Positions 36,652 through 48,956 of a stretch of DNA of 64,000 bases are shown one piece after another. The position numbers and the translations under genes are program-made. The notes under the pieces were generated by a model. The model was not told the DNA's origin, made no database searches, and saw nothing but the letters and a program-made list of their open reading frames with translations. Positions within the stretch are counted from its first letter, which is position 1. Each line of letters opens with the position of its first letter. Source of the DNA: Aspidapion aeneum (Eukaryota; Arthropoda; Insecta; Coleoptera; Brentidae); contig OY755045.1 of the NCBI GenBank assembly GCA_963576565.1, forward strand, positions 1,024,477 through 1,088,476, given 5' to 3'.

Positions 36652-39600
36652 ATGGAATTAAGCGAGGAGCATACGTAAGTATTAATTCAAATACAGGTAC
36701 TTTGATCTAAACGAATTATACTGATTTAAAAAAGTTTTATATAAATTTCAAAATTAAGGTAGTTTTATGTTTGTTAAGTATTGTTCATACTCGTCTTAGT
36801 CTTTTGTTTTTGATTAGTCTTTGTCCTTTGATTAGTCTTAGCTGTCTTAAACAAAATCGGGTGTTTATACTCGTCTTTTGTTTTTGATTAGTCTTAGTCA
36901 TAACCCACTGAAAAAAAAAATCAATTTCAATCAAAAGGGCCCTTTTCAAAAGTCATTTTCTACACAAAACAATCTTATTTAACCTAATCTGTGCACGAAA
37001 CACAGACACGAAAGAACAAAAGTGAAAAAGAAAATAAAAACAAATAAAATTTTGAGGTTAGGTTGAGATTTTCTGTTAAAAACATGATTAATGGCGGTAA
37101 ATTCAAAATTTCGGCCGCGCGCTTGCGCTCTTTAGACGCCCTGTAAAAAAAAAACAAATATCAGCTGATGTCTGTCACTCGTCTTAGTCGTTGTCCTAAG
37201 GATTGAAAGTTGGCAACTCTTAAGACAAAGACTAATCAAAAACAAAAGCAAAAACATTGTATGAACACTCCCATAAGAAACAGTGGTTTTAACTTTCTTA
37301 TGACAAGACATATGACTAAACCAAGACAAAAGACTAGACAAAAGACGAGTATGAACGATCCATAAAAGGTTTAAAACATGAAATAACAACTTGAAATTTC
37401 AGAGGTTACTGGAACAACTCTGCCTGCAAAGAAATAATTGATGACATTGAAGACCTAATCTCATCACAAGATATCACACCTAAAGAAAGATATAGCAGCC
37501 GAAAACATGTAAAAGTGAAAGCCAGAAAACGCAATGTGAGTATCTGAGGGCACGGCAGTGCCTCGCCAAGTTCACGTAAAGTGCTGTACCATCTTTTCTT
37601 GAAACATTTTTGCCCATTGACTCTATCTTTTAGACTGAAGATGCACCTGCACCCCTCACAAGTGACACCAACATCCCTGGTACACAAAATATCTATGTTA
37701 AAACATGGGGTTGTGCCCACAATAGTTCAGACTCAGAATACATGGCAGGTCAACTTGCTGCCTATGGATACAATTTAGTTAATGACAAAACTGAAGCACA
37801 ATTGTGGTTGTTAAATAGTTGTACAGTCAAGAATCCTTCTGAAGATCACTTTAGGTTAGTTGACTTAAAGCAATTTAATTTAGTTGCATTTCAAAGAACC
37901 TCCTTTTATCTTTTTCTCCCTATAATTTTGATATTTTATGTTGTCAGAAATACTTAAATCTGAGTCATAACTTTTTTGCACACAAACTTAAAATTTTTCT
38001 TTTAGCTATTTCAAATTTTAGGAATGAAATAGAATCAGCAAAAAAACTGGGCAAACATGTGGTGTTAGCAGGCTGTGTCCCGCAGGGGGCTCCAAAGTCG
38101 TCTTTTGTTCAGGGCTACAGCATTATAGGAGTACAACAAATTGACAGGGTGGTAGAAGTGGTAGAGGAGACCCTTAAAGGTATACTTAATTCAAGGCTAT
38201 ACCCCCCTTGTCTGGTTTGGTTCATGGGTGGGAGGTGTTGGTGGATTAGAGGGGTCAAAACTGTTTTTTTTTTAAAGATAGGACATGCAGAATAAAAACA
38301 AAATCTGTTTTTGTTTAGGTAACACTGTAAAACTATTAGGAACTAAAAAAGAAAATGGAAAGAAATCTGGAGGAGCTTCTTTGCTTTTACCTAAAGTAAG
38401 ACGGAATCCTTTGATAGAAATCATTGCCATTAATACTGGGTAAGGCAAATAAAATATATATGGATGATTCTACAAAAATGGTGCTGTGGAGTGGGAATGC
38501 ATATTTTTCAAACACAGACTACAAATGAAGCATAGTTTTAGTTATAAGATTTAAAAGGAAATGTTTTCTTTATGGAGCATTTGAGTTTAATGTATAAAAA
38601 AAATTGTTTTATAAAGTTTATCATTTTTTTTATTACAAAGCAAATACCTCATTCCTCTGGTGTAGTCCCAAACCAAATATTAAAAACTCAGATTGAAAAA
38701 AATATCCTAATAAATAATATTTAACCAAGTCTTAACTATTTATCAAAAAATTGATAAAACTAAGTTTGCAGTCATATTTTTGAAAATCCGAATTTACATT
38801 TTCTCCTGAAAATTTTACAATTTTAAACGTGCTCCATTTTTAATAACACAATATTTGCGAATACCACCGGTTAATTTCTAGAGAAAGAGACGGCCCTGGA
38901 TATCTAATTTATTGTGAGGGTGACAAGTTGTGACAGATAATGTCAACTTTAATTTGGTTTAAGTTATAGATCTTTTTATATTCGGCAGAAAATTAGTTTT
39001 TTTCAGAGAAATCAAAAAGGAACGCTTCAATTATCATTCCTCTGGCAAGTAAATATTCGACTGATATCAATAGTATAATATTTTTGTTGATTGTTTTAAA
39101 ATTATAAGTATAGGAACTTTGTTTATATAAAACTTAAGTTAAGTAGTCTAAATAGATTTTGATTTAAATTGGAAAACCATTAAAAAACTCATTCCTCTGG
39201 TACTCATCCCTCTGGAATTTTTATGCAATAATTCCTTAAATTTGGGAAAATAAATGTTTCTTAGCATACACCTAATTAGTTACATAAATTTAAAAAAAAC
39301 AAAATTATTTACTGTGCTGTATTGTTATTTAAAGGCAATGACCAAAAATGATATCCATATAGCCCACTTTTGGTAGAATCATCCATATATGACTCTTATT
39401 TAAAACCATGTAAAATTTTCTTTAAAATATTTTTTTAAATTTTTTAGCTGTTTAAATCAATGCACTTACTGCAAGACGAAACACGCAAGGGGAGATCTGG
39501 GTAGCTACCCTCCAGAAGAAATTGTCGCCAGAGCAAAACAAGCTTTTGAGGAGGGAGTGGTGGAGATATGGCTTACCTCTGAAGATACAGGTAATAATTT

Positions 39601-42600
39601 TAATAATAAGATTCTCTCTTAACTTGAGAAAATAAGTTAGGAAAATATTAAACTACACTTAGTTATTTCAGACACATATAGTTTATAAAAAGAAGCGCTA
39701 AGTTGTGAGCTTGTTAGGTCATACAGATGTGGAAAAACTATACTTTGATGTTCAAAAAAATGAAACATGTGTAAAAAAATGTACTTTGAAAATTCATATT
39801 ACACAAACTAAACACTACGAAAAAATGCAAAAGTTGTCATATTGTCAGTACACATTCCTTCCAGCCGAGGAATTACCTTTCCGTTTTAATGCGGAGACTA
39901 AATACTTCTGCCGTATTTACAACATATTTTATTCGGCGGGACTGCTGTGTTTTCTTTTTCTTGTTCAGTTGGGTTGTTATAGATCTTTTTGAAATGGCGC
40001 CTATTAAAAAACTTTTTAGTTTACGTGAAAAAATGGAAGTTGTTGAAACAAACGCACCAAGTTGTCGTAATGTATCATACACATCTTACATTTAAAGTAT
40101 TTTTTTATTTATGTTAAATAAAAGTAACTTACCAATCTTTAAGAAAGGTCCTTAAGTGGCTTTAAAATATGAGTCCTAAAACAATGAAAAGAATCAGTTA
40201 TAAATAGTTATTCTTGACTTTTTTTGGGTTGTGGAATTTTTTTCAAGAACTGTTTTGCAGATTTTCTTAAAAAATCGTTATTTTGAATTACTCTTGTTTC
40301 GAATTATATTTTTTCAAAAGGAAATTTTTCAGATAACAATTTTTTTTCAAAACTCAAATTTTAAAAAAAGCAGCTTTTCAAAAAAATGTTTTTAAAAAAG
40401 TTTTCAAAAAAAATAAATAATTTTTGGAAAAAGCGGCTTTTAAAAAAAAAAATTCAAAAAAAGTGTTTTGAACAACAATTTTTCATAAAACATTTTTTTA
40501 AAAATGAAAATATTTTTTTCAAAAAGTAATTTTTGGAAAAAAATTCCAAACAGAAATTTTTTTGAAAAACATTTTTTCTATAAGCGTGCGGAAAAGTCCA
40601 CTTTTCCGCACGCATTTTAGTGTGTAAAATGCCACTTTTCCGCACTAGTGCGGAAAGTAAATTTGTTACGATTTTGAGGTGTTCTATAACATTTAGACCG
40701 TTCAAAATACATTTGTATCTTTCCTAGCACACGAAATATCCTAAAAATATTCAAATTGACTAAAATTCTGCTATATTTTCAATATTTTCGATAAAATAAA
40801 GTTTTTAGTAAAATAGGTTCAAATTATAAGTTTTAAACCTCCCCGGAATAAATATCGTCATTGTCAATGTCAAACAACAATGAACACTAGTGGTTTTAGA
40901 TTTGGCATTTTAAATCACTATAGCAACAAAGTACAAACAAACTGTCAAAACAAAGCCAATTTTGCAGATACAAGCGTCTTTTGAATTTTTCAAACAAAAA
41001 AATCAGATTTTTAATGGATTCTTCGGACGAAGATCTACCCCAGTCAGTTCTAGAAGCCGCTAGAATATGAATAATAATAATTGATTTGATTAAAACGTTT
41101 TGAATATAAATAATTTTCTGATTAATTTTTAGTTTTTTCCTCACGCTTATAGAAAAAATAGTGTACCTAACTCGTGCGTAAAGTGCCTTTTCCGCACTTG
41201 ATTGCTGGCCAAACTCCGCTATCGCGTCGTTTGGCCATCTGCAATCGCGTGCGGAAAAGAGGCACTTTCCGCACTAGTTAGGTAAACTACTATTTTGATT
41301 GAATTTTCGGTTTCGATTTTTTATGTTTTCTTTTTAAATTTCAAAAGCTTTTTTTTTCAAAAATAGCTTTCTGGTCCTCCATTTGAGAGTTTGAAATCAG
41401 TATTATCATAAGCTGCAAATGTATCCCAACCTGTCCATACTTTTTATGGATCTCAATGATTGGGACCATTTTTAGCTCACACATATACTATACTATAGTA
41501 GTGTGTGTGAGCTATGGTGATCCTAATTTTTTCGAGAAAAAAAAAGTTGCTCCGATTTCAAAAATTTTTATATATCTTTGCATTTCAGATGATTTTGAAA
41601 CTTTTTTGTTGCGCCGTCTGTCTGTCTGTCTGTAACGACCAACGCGCATAACTCAAAAACCGCTTGGCCGATTTTAATGAAAAGAATCAGTTAAAAATAA
41701 TTATTCTTGACTTTTTTTGGGTTGTGGAATTTTTTTCCAGAACTGTTTTGCAGGTTTTCTTAAAAAATCGTTATTTTGAATTACTCTTGTTTTGAATTAT
41801 ATTTTTTCAAAAGGAAATTTTTCAGATAACAATTTTTTCAATAACATTTTTTCAAAACTCAAATTTTTGAAAAAGCAGCATTTCAAAAAAATGTTTTTAA
41901 AAAAGTTTTCAAAAAAAATAAATAATTTTTTGAAAAAGCGGCTTTTCAAAAAAAATTTCAAAAAAAGTGTTTTGAACAACAATTTTTCATAAAACATTTT
42001 TTTAAAAATGAAAATATTTTTTTCAAAAAGTAATTTTTGGAAAAAAATTCAGAACAGAAATTTTTTTGAAAAACATTTTTTTGATTGAATTTTCGGTTTC
42101 GATTTTTTATGTTTTCTTTTTAAATTTCAAAAGCTTTTTTTTTTCAAAAATAGCTTTCTGGTCCTCCATTTGAGAGTTTGAAATCACTATTATCATAAGC
42201 TGCAAATGTATCCCAACCTGTCCATACTTTTTATGGATCTCAATGATTGGGACCATTTTTAGCTCACACATATACTATACTATAGTAGTGTGTGTGAGCT
42301 ATGGTGATCCTAATTTTTTCGAGAAAAAAAAAGTTGCTCCGATTTCAAAAATTTTCATATATCTTTGCGTTTCAGATGATTTTGAAACTTTTTTGTTGCG
42401 CCGTCTGTCTGTCTGTCTGTCTGTAACGACCAACGCGCATAACTCAAAAACCGCTTGGCCGATTTTAATGAAAAGAATCAGTTAAAAATAATTATTCTTG
42501 ACTTTTTTTGGGTTGTGGAATTTTTTTCCAGAACTGTTTTGCAGGTTTTCTTAAAAAATCGTTATTTTGAATTACTCTTGTTTCGAATTATATTTTTTCA

Positions 42601-45600
42601 AAAGGAAATTTTTGAGAAATCATTTTTTTCATTAACATTTTTTCAAAGCTCAAATTTTTGAAAACGCAGCTTTTCAAAAAATGTTTTTAAAAACTCTTGT
42701 CAAAAAATCATTTTTTTTAAATTGTTTTGTGGAAAAGTTTTTAAAAAAAAATAAATAATTTTTTGAAAAAGCGGCCCAAAAAATTTTTTGTCCAAAAAAA
42801 CTTTTCAAAAAAAGTGTTTTGAAAACTGAGTTTTTGAACGTCAATTTTTTATAAAACATTTTTTAGAAATGAAAATATTTTTCTCAAAAAGTAATTTTTG
42901 GAAAAAAAATTCCAAACAGAATTTTTTTTTAAAAACATTTTTTTTATTGAATTTTCGGTTTCGATTTTGTATGTTTTTTTTTATTTTAAAAGGCCTGAGG
43001 AGTGTCTGGATAGGCGTTTCCGATCATTTGACAAAGGTTAGGATTTAGGATAACACCGAGTTCAAACTTACAAAAGAAGTTTAAGAATAAAATTTGTCAA
43101 AAAAAAATGCTTTTTAGAAAATAAGTTCTTGAAAATTTTGTTTTGAATAAATGGTTATTTGAAAAAAAACTTGCTTTTCCAAAAAATGTAATTTGAAACA
43201 AAAGCAATTGAAAATGTTGATTTTTCTGTAACTTAATTTTTTTCCCTTTTCAGGGGCGCTAGTGCATAAGGGCTGCAGAGCTGCAGAACCCCCAAAATTT
43301 TCACATTATTTAACTATTTTTCAGCCGCTGCTATTTTCTAATATAATTATTTTATTTCTAAAATTATTGGAATAGAAGTATATTTTCGGTCCGGTGTTGG
43401 TATAGTAGGCTTATAAACACACAGGATTGCTTATTTCCATTTAACTAATGTTAGCGTCGCCCAGCGAGACGAACAGTGTCTGCTTACGTCACCAGCGGAC
43501 CAGTTGCTTTGTTTGTATTAAGAGTTCGTGTGATTTTAAGGTGTTTTTGACGTTTTTATCTCGGTTTTTTTGGGTTTTTTCATTAATTTGACGGCGTGGT
43601 TGACTATTTAGGAGGCAAATAAACCTTTAAAAATGTGAATTAAGTGAATTTATATAGACAAAGCACATTAATTTATTGTTGAAATAAAAGCTTTGTGTTC
43701 CCTCTTTCAGTGTAGAAATATAAATATACATACTTTTATCATGGGCGCACCCAGGGGTAAGGGTTCGGTTCGGTTCGGGGGGGGGGGGGGGGGTGCTTGG
43801 GGCTTGCCCCCCCAAACCTTGGATTTTCTTACATATTTTCCACGTTTCATAAAAAAAAACACAAAAATAGCTTAAAATTCGACATCATGAGGCTTTGCCC
43901 CCCCCCAGCCCCAAAAGGCCTCGGGCCCCCCCTCAAGACCTATTCCTGGGTGCGCCACTGCTTTTATATTATTATATTTATATACTTTTAATTTTTTTTT
44001 GATTTTTGGAAACTGCTTGCTCATTCAATTAATAACATTGAAGAAAATTGGTAATTATGCCGCAAACGTACTTCTTTTGTTAAACTGATTTTTGGAAAGT
44101 TTATTTTGTAGACAGTTTCTCCAAGTTTAGTTTCAGTTTTTTTAGTCTCTTTATAGAAGTTTTCAGAAACATGTTACAGGAGAAGGAGTGAAAACGGGCG
44201 CTGGGTGGAATAAAAACAACTCATAACACAAACAATGTAAATCATTTGAAAAAACCTTATAAAAATCTATTGATTTAAAGCATAAGAAGTTGAAAACACA
44301 TCTTATTTGGCTGTTTTCTCCAAAAACTGACTGGTTTTTGACATAATAATATAATAAATATTGCAATTTAAGATCTGTAATATCAAATAAATACCTTTTT
44401 GTTACTACATAAATAAGTGTATTTTATTATATCCGCAACAAAAACAATACATTATAAATCTAATGATTTAAATTGATTAAACTTTTAGAAAAAATCCTAC
44501 TTCTATTCTAAAACTTTCAACTATTTAGAAAAGAAACTCCAACATATCGTCTGGTAGGAGAATTCAGCTCTCAGAGCAAACTCTTGATTTATCAAATCAT
44601 TTGTTTTGAATGAATGAAATTATTAATTATATTTAGTAACACGAATAAAAAATTTGTTTGCAAATAAGCAAGAAAAAGCGGGAAAAACTCACGATTGCAA
44701 TGTGTATTAAATCAAGCGCGCTGAGCAGAGGTCCACTAGTGACGTAAGCAAGGCGCCGCCTACCGCTAAAAGATTCGAGCAAATAGGCAATCCTGTGTGT
44801 TTATAATCGTTGGCCGAAGGCCGCATTTCACAGTTGGTCAAATGAAGTTATTGGCATTGTTGCGCTGCTAAATTGCAACACAGCGTAGCTGGGCGGCTAA
44901 CGAGATCTGTGCTCGGCTAGGAACCCCTTCCTTCGCCCCGCACCGCACTTGCTCCTGGCTTTAGATAGCGAAATCTAGGCAAAAATAGAGCTGCAAAACT
45001 TGCAGTTCCAGTACAATTCCGGGCGGGCGGGCTCAGCGTTGCGTGTTTGCGGGCGCATTTATTTATTTAGAAGGCGCCAAACGTATGAGTGGGAGGTTAT
45101 GGTCGTGTTTGTTGTTTGTTTTTGTATAATTGTGTCACAATGAATGTGGTGGATAATTTAATTAATGTAAAAAAAATTCTCTTTTACGCAATTCTATGGT
45201 TGAAGAACGTCTAGTGGCTCTGACAATGCTGTCAATGGAAAAGAAAATTGTCACTGAAACTATAAACTTTAACAAACGTGAAATTTCATACCCGTGAATT
45301 TAAAAATCAAACAAGTTTCATGGCTAATCGGGCAAAAAGGAGTTTTTTGTTTCCCTTATATTTTTCCGTGGGTAGTTTTTTGTTTCTCTCGTATCTCGGC
45401 AGATGGCGCCTCTTGCTATAGTTCGCTCACTAATTACGTTTAATTAGAGACAAAACCGTCTGATTAACTTCGCAAGATTTGTCACTTGACCAGCAGTGTT
45501 CTGAGGAGTCCCATAAGGACGAAACAGTTAACTGTCAACACTTATTAGGTGTCCATTAGATCTTGGACCCCCGTGAGGTTAAGCTTTCAAGCTACCCACG

Positions 45601-48600
45601 GAAAGATATAAGGGAAACAAAAAACTCCTTTTTGCCCGATTAGCCATGAAACTTGTTTGATTTTTAAATTCACGGGTATGAAATTTCACGTTTGTTAGTA
45701 TTGTTTGGCTTAAAAATTCCGTTGATTGACGTTCACTGTCTTGATGACGGGTAAAAATGCAAAATGCGTTGATCCGGCCTGAAAAGACAAAGAGCTGTCG
45801 TAGGTCACGGACTATAGTTGTTTTCTTTTATTTGCATTCGATCTTTTCATTGATCGACATTGTATAGCAGTGTTTCGCTGCTTTTGGTTTTTTGTTTCTC
45901 TCGTATCTCGGCAGATGGCGCCTCTTGCTATAGTTCGCTCACTAATTACGTTTAATTAGAGACAAAACCGTCTGATTAACTTCGCAAGATTTGTCACTTG
46001 ACCAGCAGTGTTCTGAGGAGTCCCATAAGGACGAAACAGTTAACTGTCAACACTTATTAGGTGTCCATTAGATCTTGGACCCCCGTGAGGTTAAGCTTTC
46101 AAGCTACCCACGGAAAAATATAAGGGAAACAAAAAACTCCTTTTTGCCCGATTAGCCATGAAACTTGTTTGATTTTTAAATTCACGGGTATGAAATTTCA
46201 CGTTTGTTAGTATTGTTTGGCTTAAAAATTCCGTTGATTGACGTTCACTGTCTTGATGACGGGTAAAAATGCAAAATGCGTTGATCCGGCCTGAAAAGAC
46301 AAAGAGCTGTCGTAGGTCACGGACTATAGTTGTTTTTTTGCATTCGATCTTTTCATTGATCGACATTGTATAGCAGTGTTTCGCTGCTTTTGGTTTTTTG
46401 TTTCTTTCGTATCTCGGCAGATGGCGCCTCTTGCTATAGTTCGCTCACTAATTACGTTTAATTAGAGACAAAACCGTCTGATTAACTTCGCAAGATTTGT
46501 CACTTGACCAGCAGTGTTCTGAGGAGTCCCATAAGGACGAAACAGTTAACTGTCAACACTTATTAGGTGTCCATTAGATCTTGGACCCCCGTGAGGTTAA
46601 GCTTTCAAGCTACCCACGGAAAAATATAAGGGAAACAAAAAACTCCTTTTTGCCCGATTAGCCATGAAACTTGTTTGATTTTTAAATTCACGGGTATGAA
46701 ATTTCACGTTTGTTAGTATTGTTTGGCTTAAAAATTCCGTTGATTGACGTTCACTGTCTTGATGACGGGTAAAAATGCAAAATGCGTTGATCCGGCCTGA
46801 AAAGACAAAGAGCTGTCGTAGGTCACGGACTATAGTTGTTTTCTTTTATTTGCATTCGATCTTTTCATTGATCGACATTGTATAGCAGTGTTTCGCTGCT
46901 TTTGGTTTTTTGTTTCTTTCGTATCTCGGCAGATGGCGCCTCTTGCTATAGTTCGCTCACTAATTACGTTTAATTAGAGACAAAACCGTCTGATTAACTT
47001 CGCAAGATTTGTCACTTGACCAGCAGTGTTCTGAGGAGTCCCATAAGGACGAAACAGTTAACTGTCAACACTTATTAGGTGTCCATTAGATCTTGGACCC
47101 CCGTGAGGTTAAGCTTTCAAGCTACCCACGGAAAAATATAAGGGAAACAAAAAACTCCTTTTTGCCCGATTAGCCATGAAACTTGTTTGATTTATAAACT
47201 TTAACGAGAAAATTCGTGGCAAAAAAAAATCGAAGAATTGACTTGATTTTTAAAAAATAATATAATTATTTCTTAATTATGTAAAAAAATAGTATTTTTT
47301 ATACCCTATCGGCAGAATTCACAAACTTTACTGTCACGAGCCGCCCCTGTCCCTTTTTTAAACAAACAAATAGCACATTTTTTTTATTCCTAGGAACTTA
47401 TGGTCGTGACATAGGCACCTCCCTCCCAGAACTGTTGTGGAAACTAGTCGAGGTCATTCCAGAGGGTTGCAGACTCCGTTTGGGAATGACCAACCCTCCA
47501 TACATCCTTGAACATTTAGAGGAAATATCAAAAATCATGCAAAATCCGAGGGTTTACAGTTTTTTGCACGTTCCTGTGCAAAGTGGAAGCGATTCGGTAC
47601 TCATGGACATGAAAAGGGAGTACTGTAGGGACGATTTTGAGAATGTGGTTGACTTTTTGAGGAAGAGGTAAAAAACAATTGATTTTTGTACAATATAAAT
47701 ATAACAAATCTTCCCATCTTTTAAGAGAAGTAAGCTTCTTATTCCTAAAATTGTGTGTTACATTATTAAAAAAGTTTTTATAAAATTTTAATGATAATTT
47801 TAACATTAGTCACAGGATCCAAATACGTAAGGTATTTTTTAGAATTATTAAAACTTCTTTCCAACAATAAGGTACCATCACTATATTTTTAGGGTTCCAG
47901 GGATGACAGTTGCCACTGACATAATATGTGGCTTCCCAGGCGAGACAGAAAAGGACTTTGAAGACACCATGTCACTCTGTGAAAAATACAAATTTCCCAG
48001 CCTGTTTATCAATCAGTTTTTCCCTAGACCAGGCACCCCCGCCTTTCTTATGCCCAAAGTTGACCCTCAGGTTGTTAAAAAGAGGACCAAGCAACTTACG
48101 GATTTGTTTTATAGGTAAATATCTTAAAAAACAAAGCGTTAATGATAATATAACCATAGCTGAAAAAAATTGATTTGACAAAGAAGTTTTTAGGTTTACA
48201 ATCCGGCTCGAAGGACCAAAGTTTTGATTAAATTTAAGCAACAACTAAAATGATATGTACATAATTATAATTTGTTGTACTTAATTTTTCAGTTACGAAC
48301 CATTTTTAGGTTTACAATCCGGCTCGAAGGACCAAAGTTCTGATTCAATTTAAGCAACAACTAAAATAATATGTACATAATTATAATTTGTTGTACTTAA
48401 TTTTTCAGTTACGAACCATTTTTAGGTTTACAATCCGGCTCGAAGGACCAAAGTTCTGATTCAATTTAAGCAACAACTAAAATAATATGTACATAATTAT
48501 AATTTGTTGTACTTAATTTTTCAGTTACGAGCCGTACACTCATAAACTAGGGGAGATTCAGGACGTGTTAGTAACAGAAACGTCACATGACAAAAAATTT

Positions 48601-48944
48601 TATGTCGGACATAATAGATTCTACGAACAAGTGTTAGTTCCTATGAAAGAGGAGTTTATGGGAAAAATAGTTAAGGTAAACATCCAAAAAATAACAGTTA
48701 TATATTCTCAAAAATTACTTTTAAAAGACCATAATTTTTTTTCTAGGTAAAGATCACTCAAACTTCAAAATTCTCAATGCAGGGAACACCCCTGGACGAG
48801 ATAAGGGCACCAGGATTAACAAAACCGCTTGAAATCGGGGCTGTTTCAGGGTTGAAACTTGAACAAGTTGATAAAATGTACTGGGTGCCCTTAATTGTGG
48901 TATTTATTAGTGTTTTGTTAAGGTTAATATGGAGTTTTTTATAG
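36652..48944 (+). CDS. CDKAL1: CDKAL1, threonylcarbamoyladenosine tRNA methylthiotransferase
   Basis: Ten exons join in phase: 36652-36674, 37403-37535, 37634-37854, 38022-38179, 38319-38439, 39448-39590, 47394-47667, 47893-48114, 48525-48675, 48747-48944. They give 547 residues (human about 579). The N-terminal UPF0004/MTTase domain shows three Cys ([30 protein letters not shown]). The radical-SAM cluster is CLNQCTYC. The TRAM domain spans the 48525 exon and the start of the last. A C-terminal membrane helix ([20 protein letters not shown]) anchors it to the ER. The enzyme converts t6A37 to ms2t6A37 in tRNA-Lys(UUU). The start is an ATG in a 23-bp first exon whose phase fits exon 2 exactly. 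The 7.8-kb intron 6 is mostly transposons. Confidence 0.95.
36783..37358. mobile_element. Inverted-repeat element in CDKAL1 intron 1
   Basis: The ends 'tgttcatactcgtcttagtc' and the inverse 'agacgagtatgaacga' enclose several further direct and inverted copies of the 'gtcttttgtttttgattagtc' word. No transposase was seen. Confidence 0.75.
38462..39384 (+). mobile_element. GGATGATTCTACC-family MITE, copy 2
   Basis: Lies in CDKAL1 intron 5. The ends GGATGATTCTAC and GTAGAATCATCC are inverted and flanked by 'tatat'. It is collinear with 57020-57933 and reverse to 12507-13386. Confidence 0.9.
39863..40043 (+). pseudogene. Pogo/Tigger-type transposase 5' fragment
   Basis: Matches 56755-56930 almost base for base: 5' leader, then a frame [18 protein letters not shown] that is the start of a CENP-B-type helix-turn-helix transposase. 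The similarity stops abruptly after 'gaagttgtt'. No ends are visible, so this is a truncated copy in CDKAL1 intron 6. Confidence 0.7.
40190..43250. repeat. 788-bp low-complexity tandem duplication, about three copies
   Basis: Units starting 'gaaaagaatcagtta.aaata' occur at about 40185, 41678 and 42466. Each has a long A/T-run part (TTTTTCAAAA-like). Units 1 and 2 end with 'gtcctccatttgagagtttg' and a truncated AGCTCACAC repeat (41474-41677 and 42261-42465) that stops at the same base. Unit 1 carries the 40580-41292 insertion. Unit 3 decays toward 43000-43050, where sequence related to the 19.9-kb region appears. Confidence 0.85.
40580..41292. mobile_element. GTGCGGAAAAG inverted-repeat element, copy 2
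   Basis: Near-identical to 35690-36430, including the [17 protein letters not shown] frame, although here the possible donor reads ATATGA, not ATGTGA. The tandem neighbour unit at about 42075 shows the uninterrupted target (gaaaaacattttttt-gattgaattttcgg), which fixes the insertion edges. Confidence 0.88.
43740..43960. mobile_element. 221-bp mini hAT-like element nested in the hAT
   Basis: The ends CATGGGCGCACCCAGG and CCTGGGTGCGCCACTG are inverted apart from a few bases. CTTTTAT repeats on both sides (43733-43739 and 43961-43967). The inside has long G and C runs. The 60-64-residue frames here are by-products. Confidence 0.75.
45140..47241 (+). pseudogene. hAT (ZMYM1/TTF-like) transposase remnant: N-terminal 9 and C-terminal 40 residues
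   Basis: ATG at 45140 starts MNVVDNLIN, like the 'nvvdlLl..Pf' segment of these proteins. After a deletion the frame [20 protein letters not shown] (from 45190) is the hAT C-terminal dimerisation region. It is cut at 45273 by the nested MITE array and resumes in frame at 47206 ([11 protein letters not shown], stop 47239-47241) directly after the target duplication. It is not functional. Confidence 0.8.
45274..47192. mobile_element. MITE expanded into a four-unit ~510-bp tandem array
   Basis: Landmark 'gtttct.tcgtatctcggcag' recurs near 45382, 45894, 46400 and 46912 (periods 512, 506, 512). The 'gatggcgcctcttgctatag' block and 'gacgaaacagttaactgtc' are in every unit. The array is flanked by the 13-bp direct repeat TATAAACTTTAAC (45261-45273 and 47193-47205), so it entered, or expanded, as one insertion. 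It matches the single element at 31848-32320. Confidence 0.9.
48191..48524 (+). repeat. 116-bp tandem triplication of a CDKAL1 intron-exon junction
   Basis: Units begin at 48191, 48307 and 48423 with 'taggtttacaatccggctcg'. Each ends in 'cttaatttttcag' plus TTACGA. Thus three acceptors exist (exon would start at 48293, 48409 or 48525). Only the third leads into the full exon. The first two give [19 protein letters not shown] reading in the same phase and then a stop within the next unit. Confidence 0.95.
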
Positions 48945-48956
48945 TTTCTGTTTTGG

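Larger units (their letters stand above)
43251..47349 (+). mobile_element. 4.1-kb hAT element in CDKAL1 intron 6
   Basis: The inverted ends CAGGGGCG and CGCCCCTG are flanked by the exact 8-bp repeat TCCCTTTT (43243-43250 and 47350-47357). It keeps a transposase start and end with the middle deleted, and has two nested insertions (43740-43960 and 45274-47192). The right end is 44 bp from the exon 7 acceptor. Confidence 0.93.

Noticed and set aside
45140..47241. A short host gene starting MNVVDNLIN
   Set aside because: It lies between hAT ends with a precise 8-bp duplication, and its downstream part is the hAT dimerisation region, so it is a transposase remnant.
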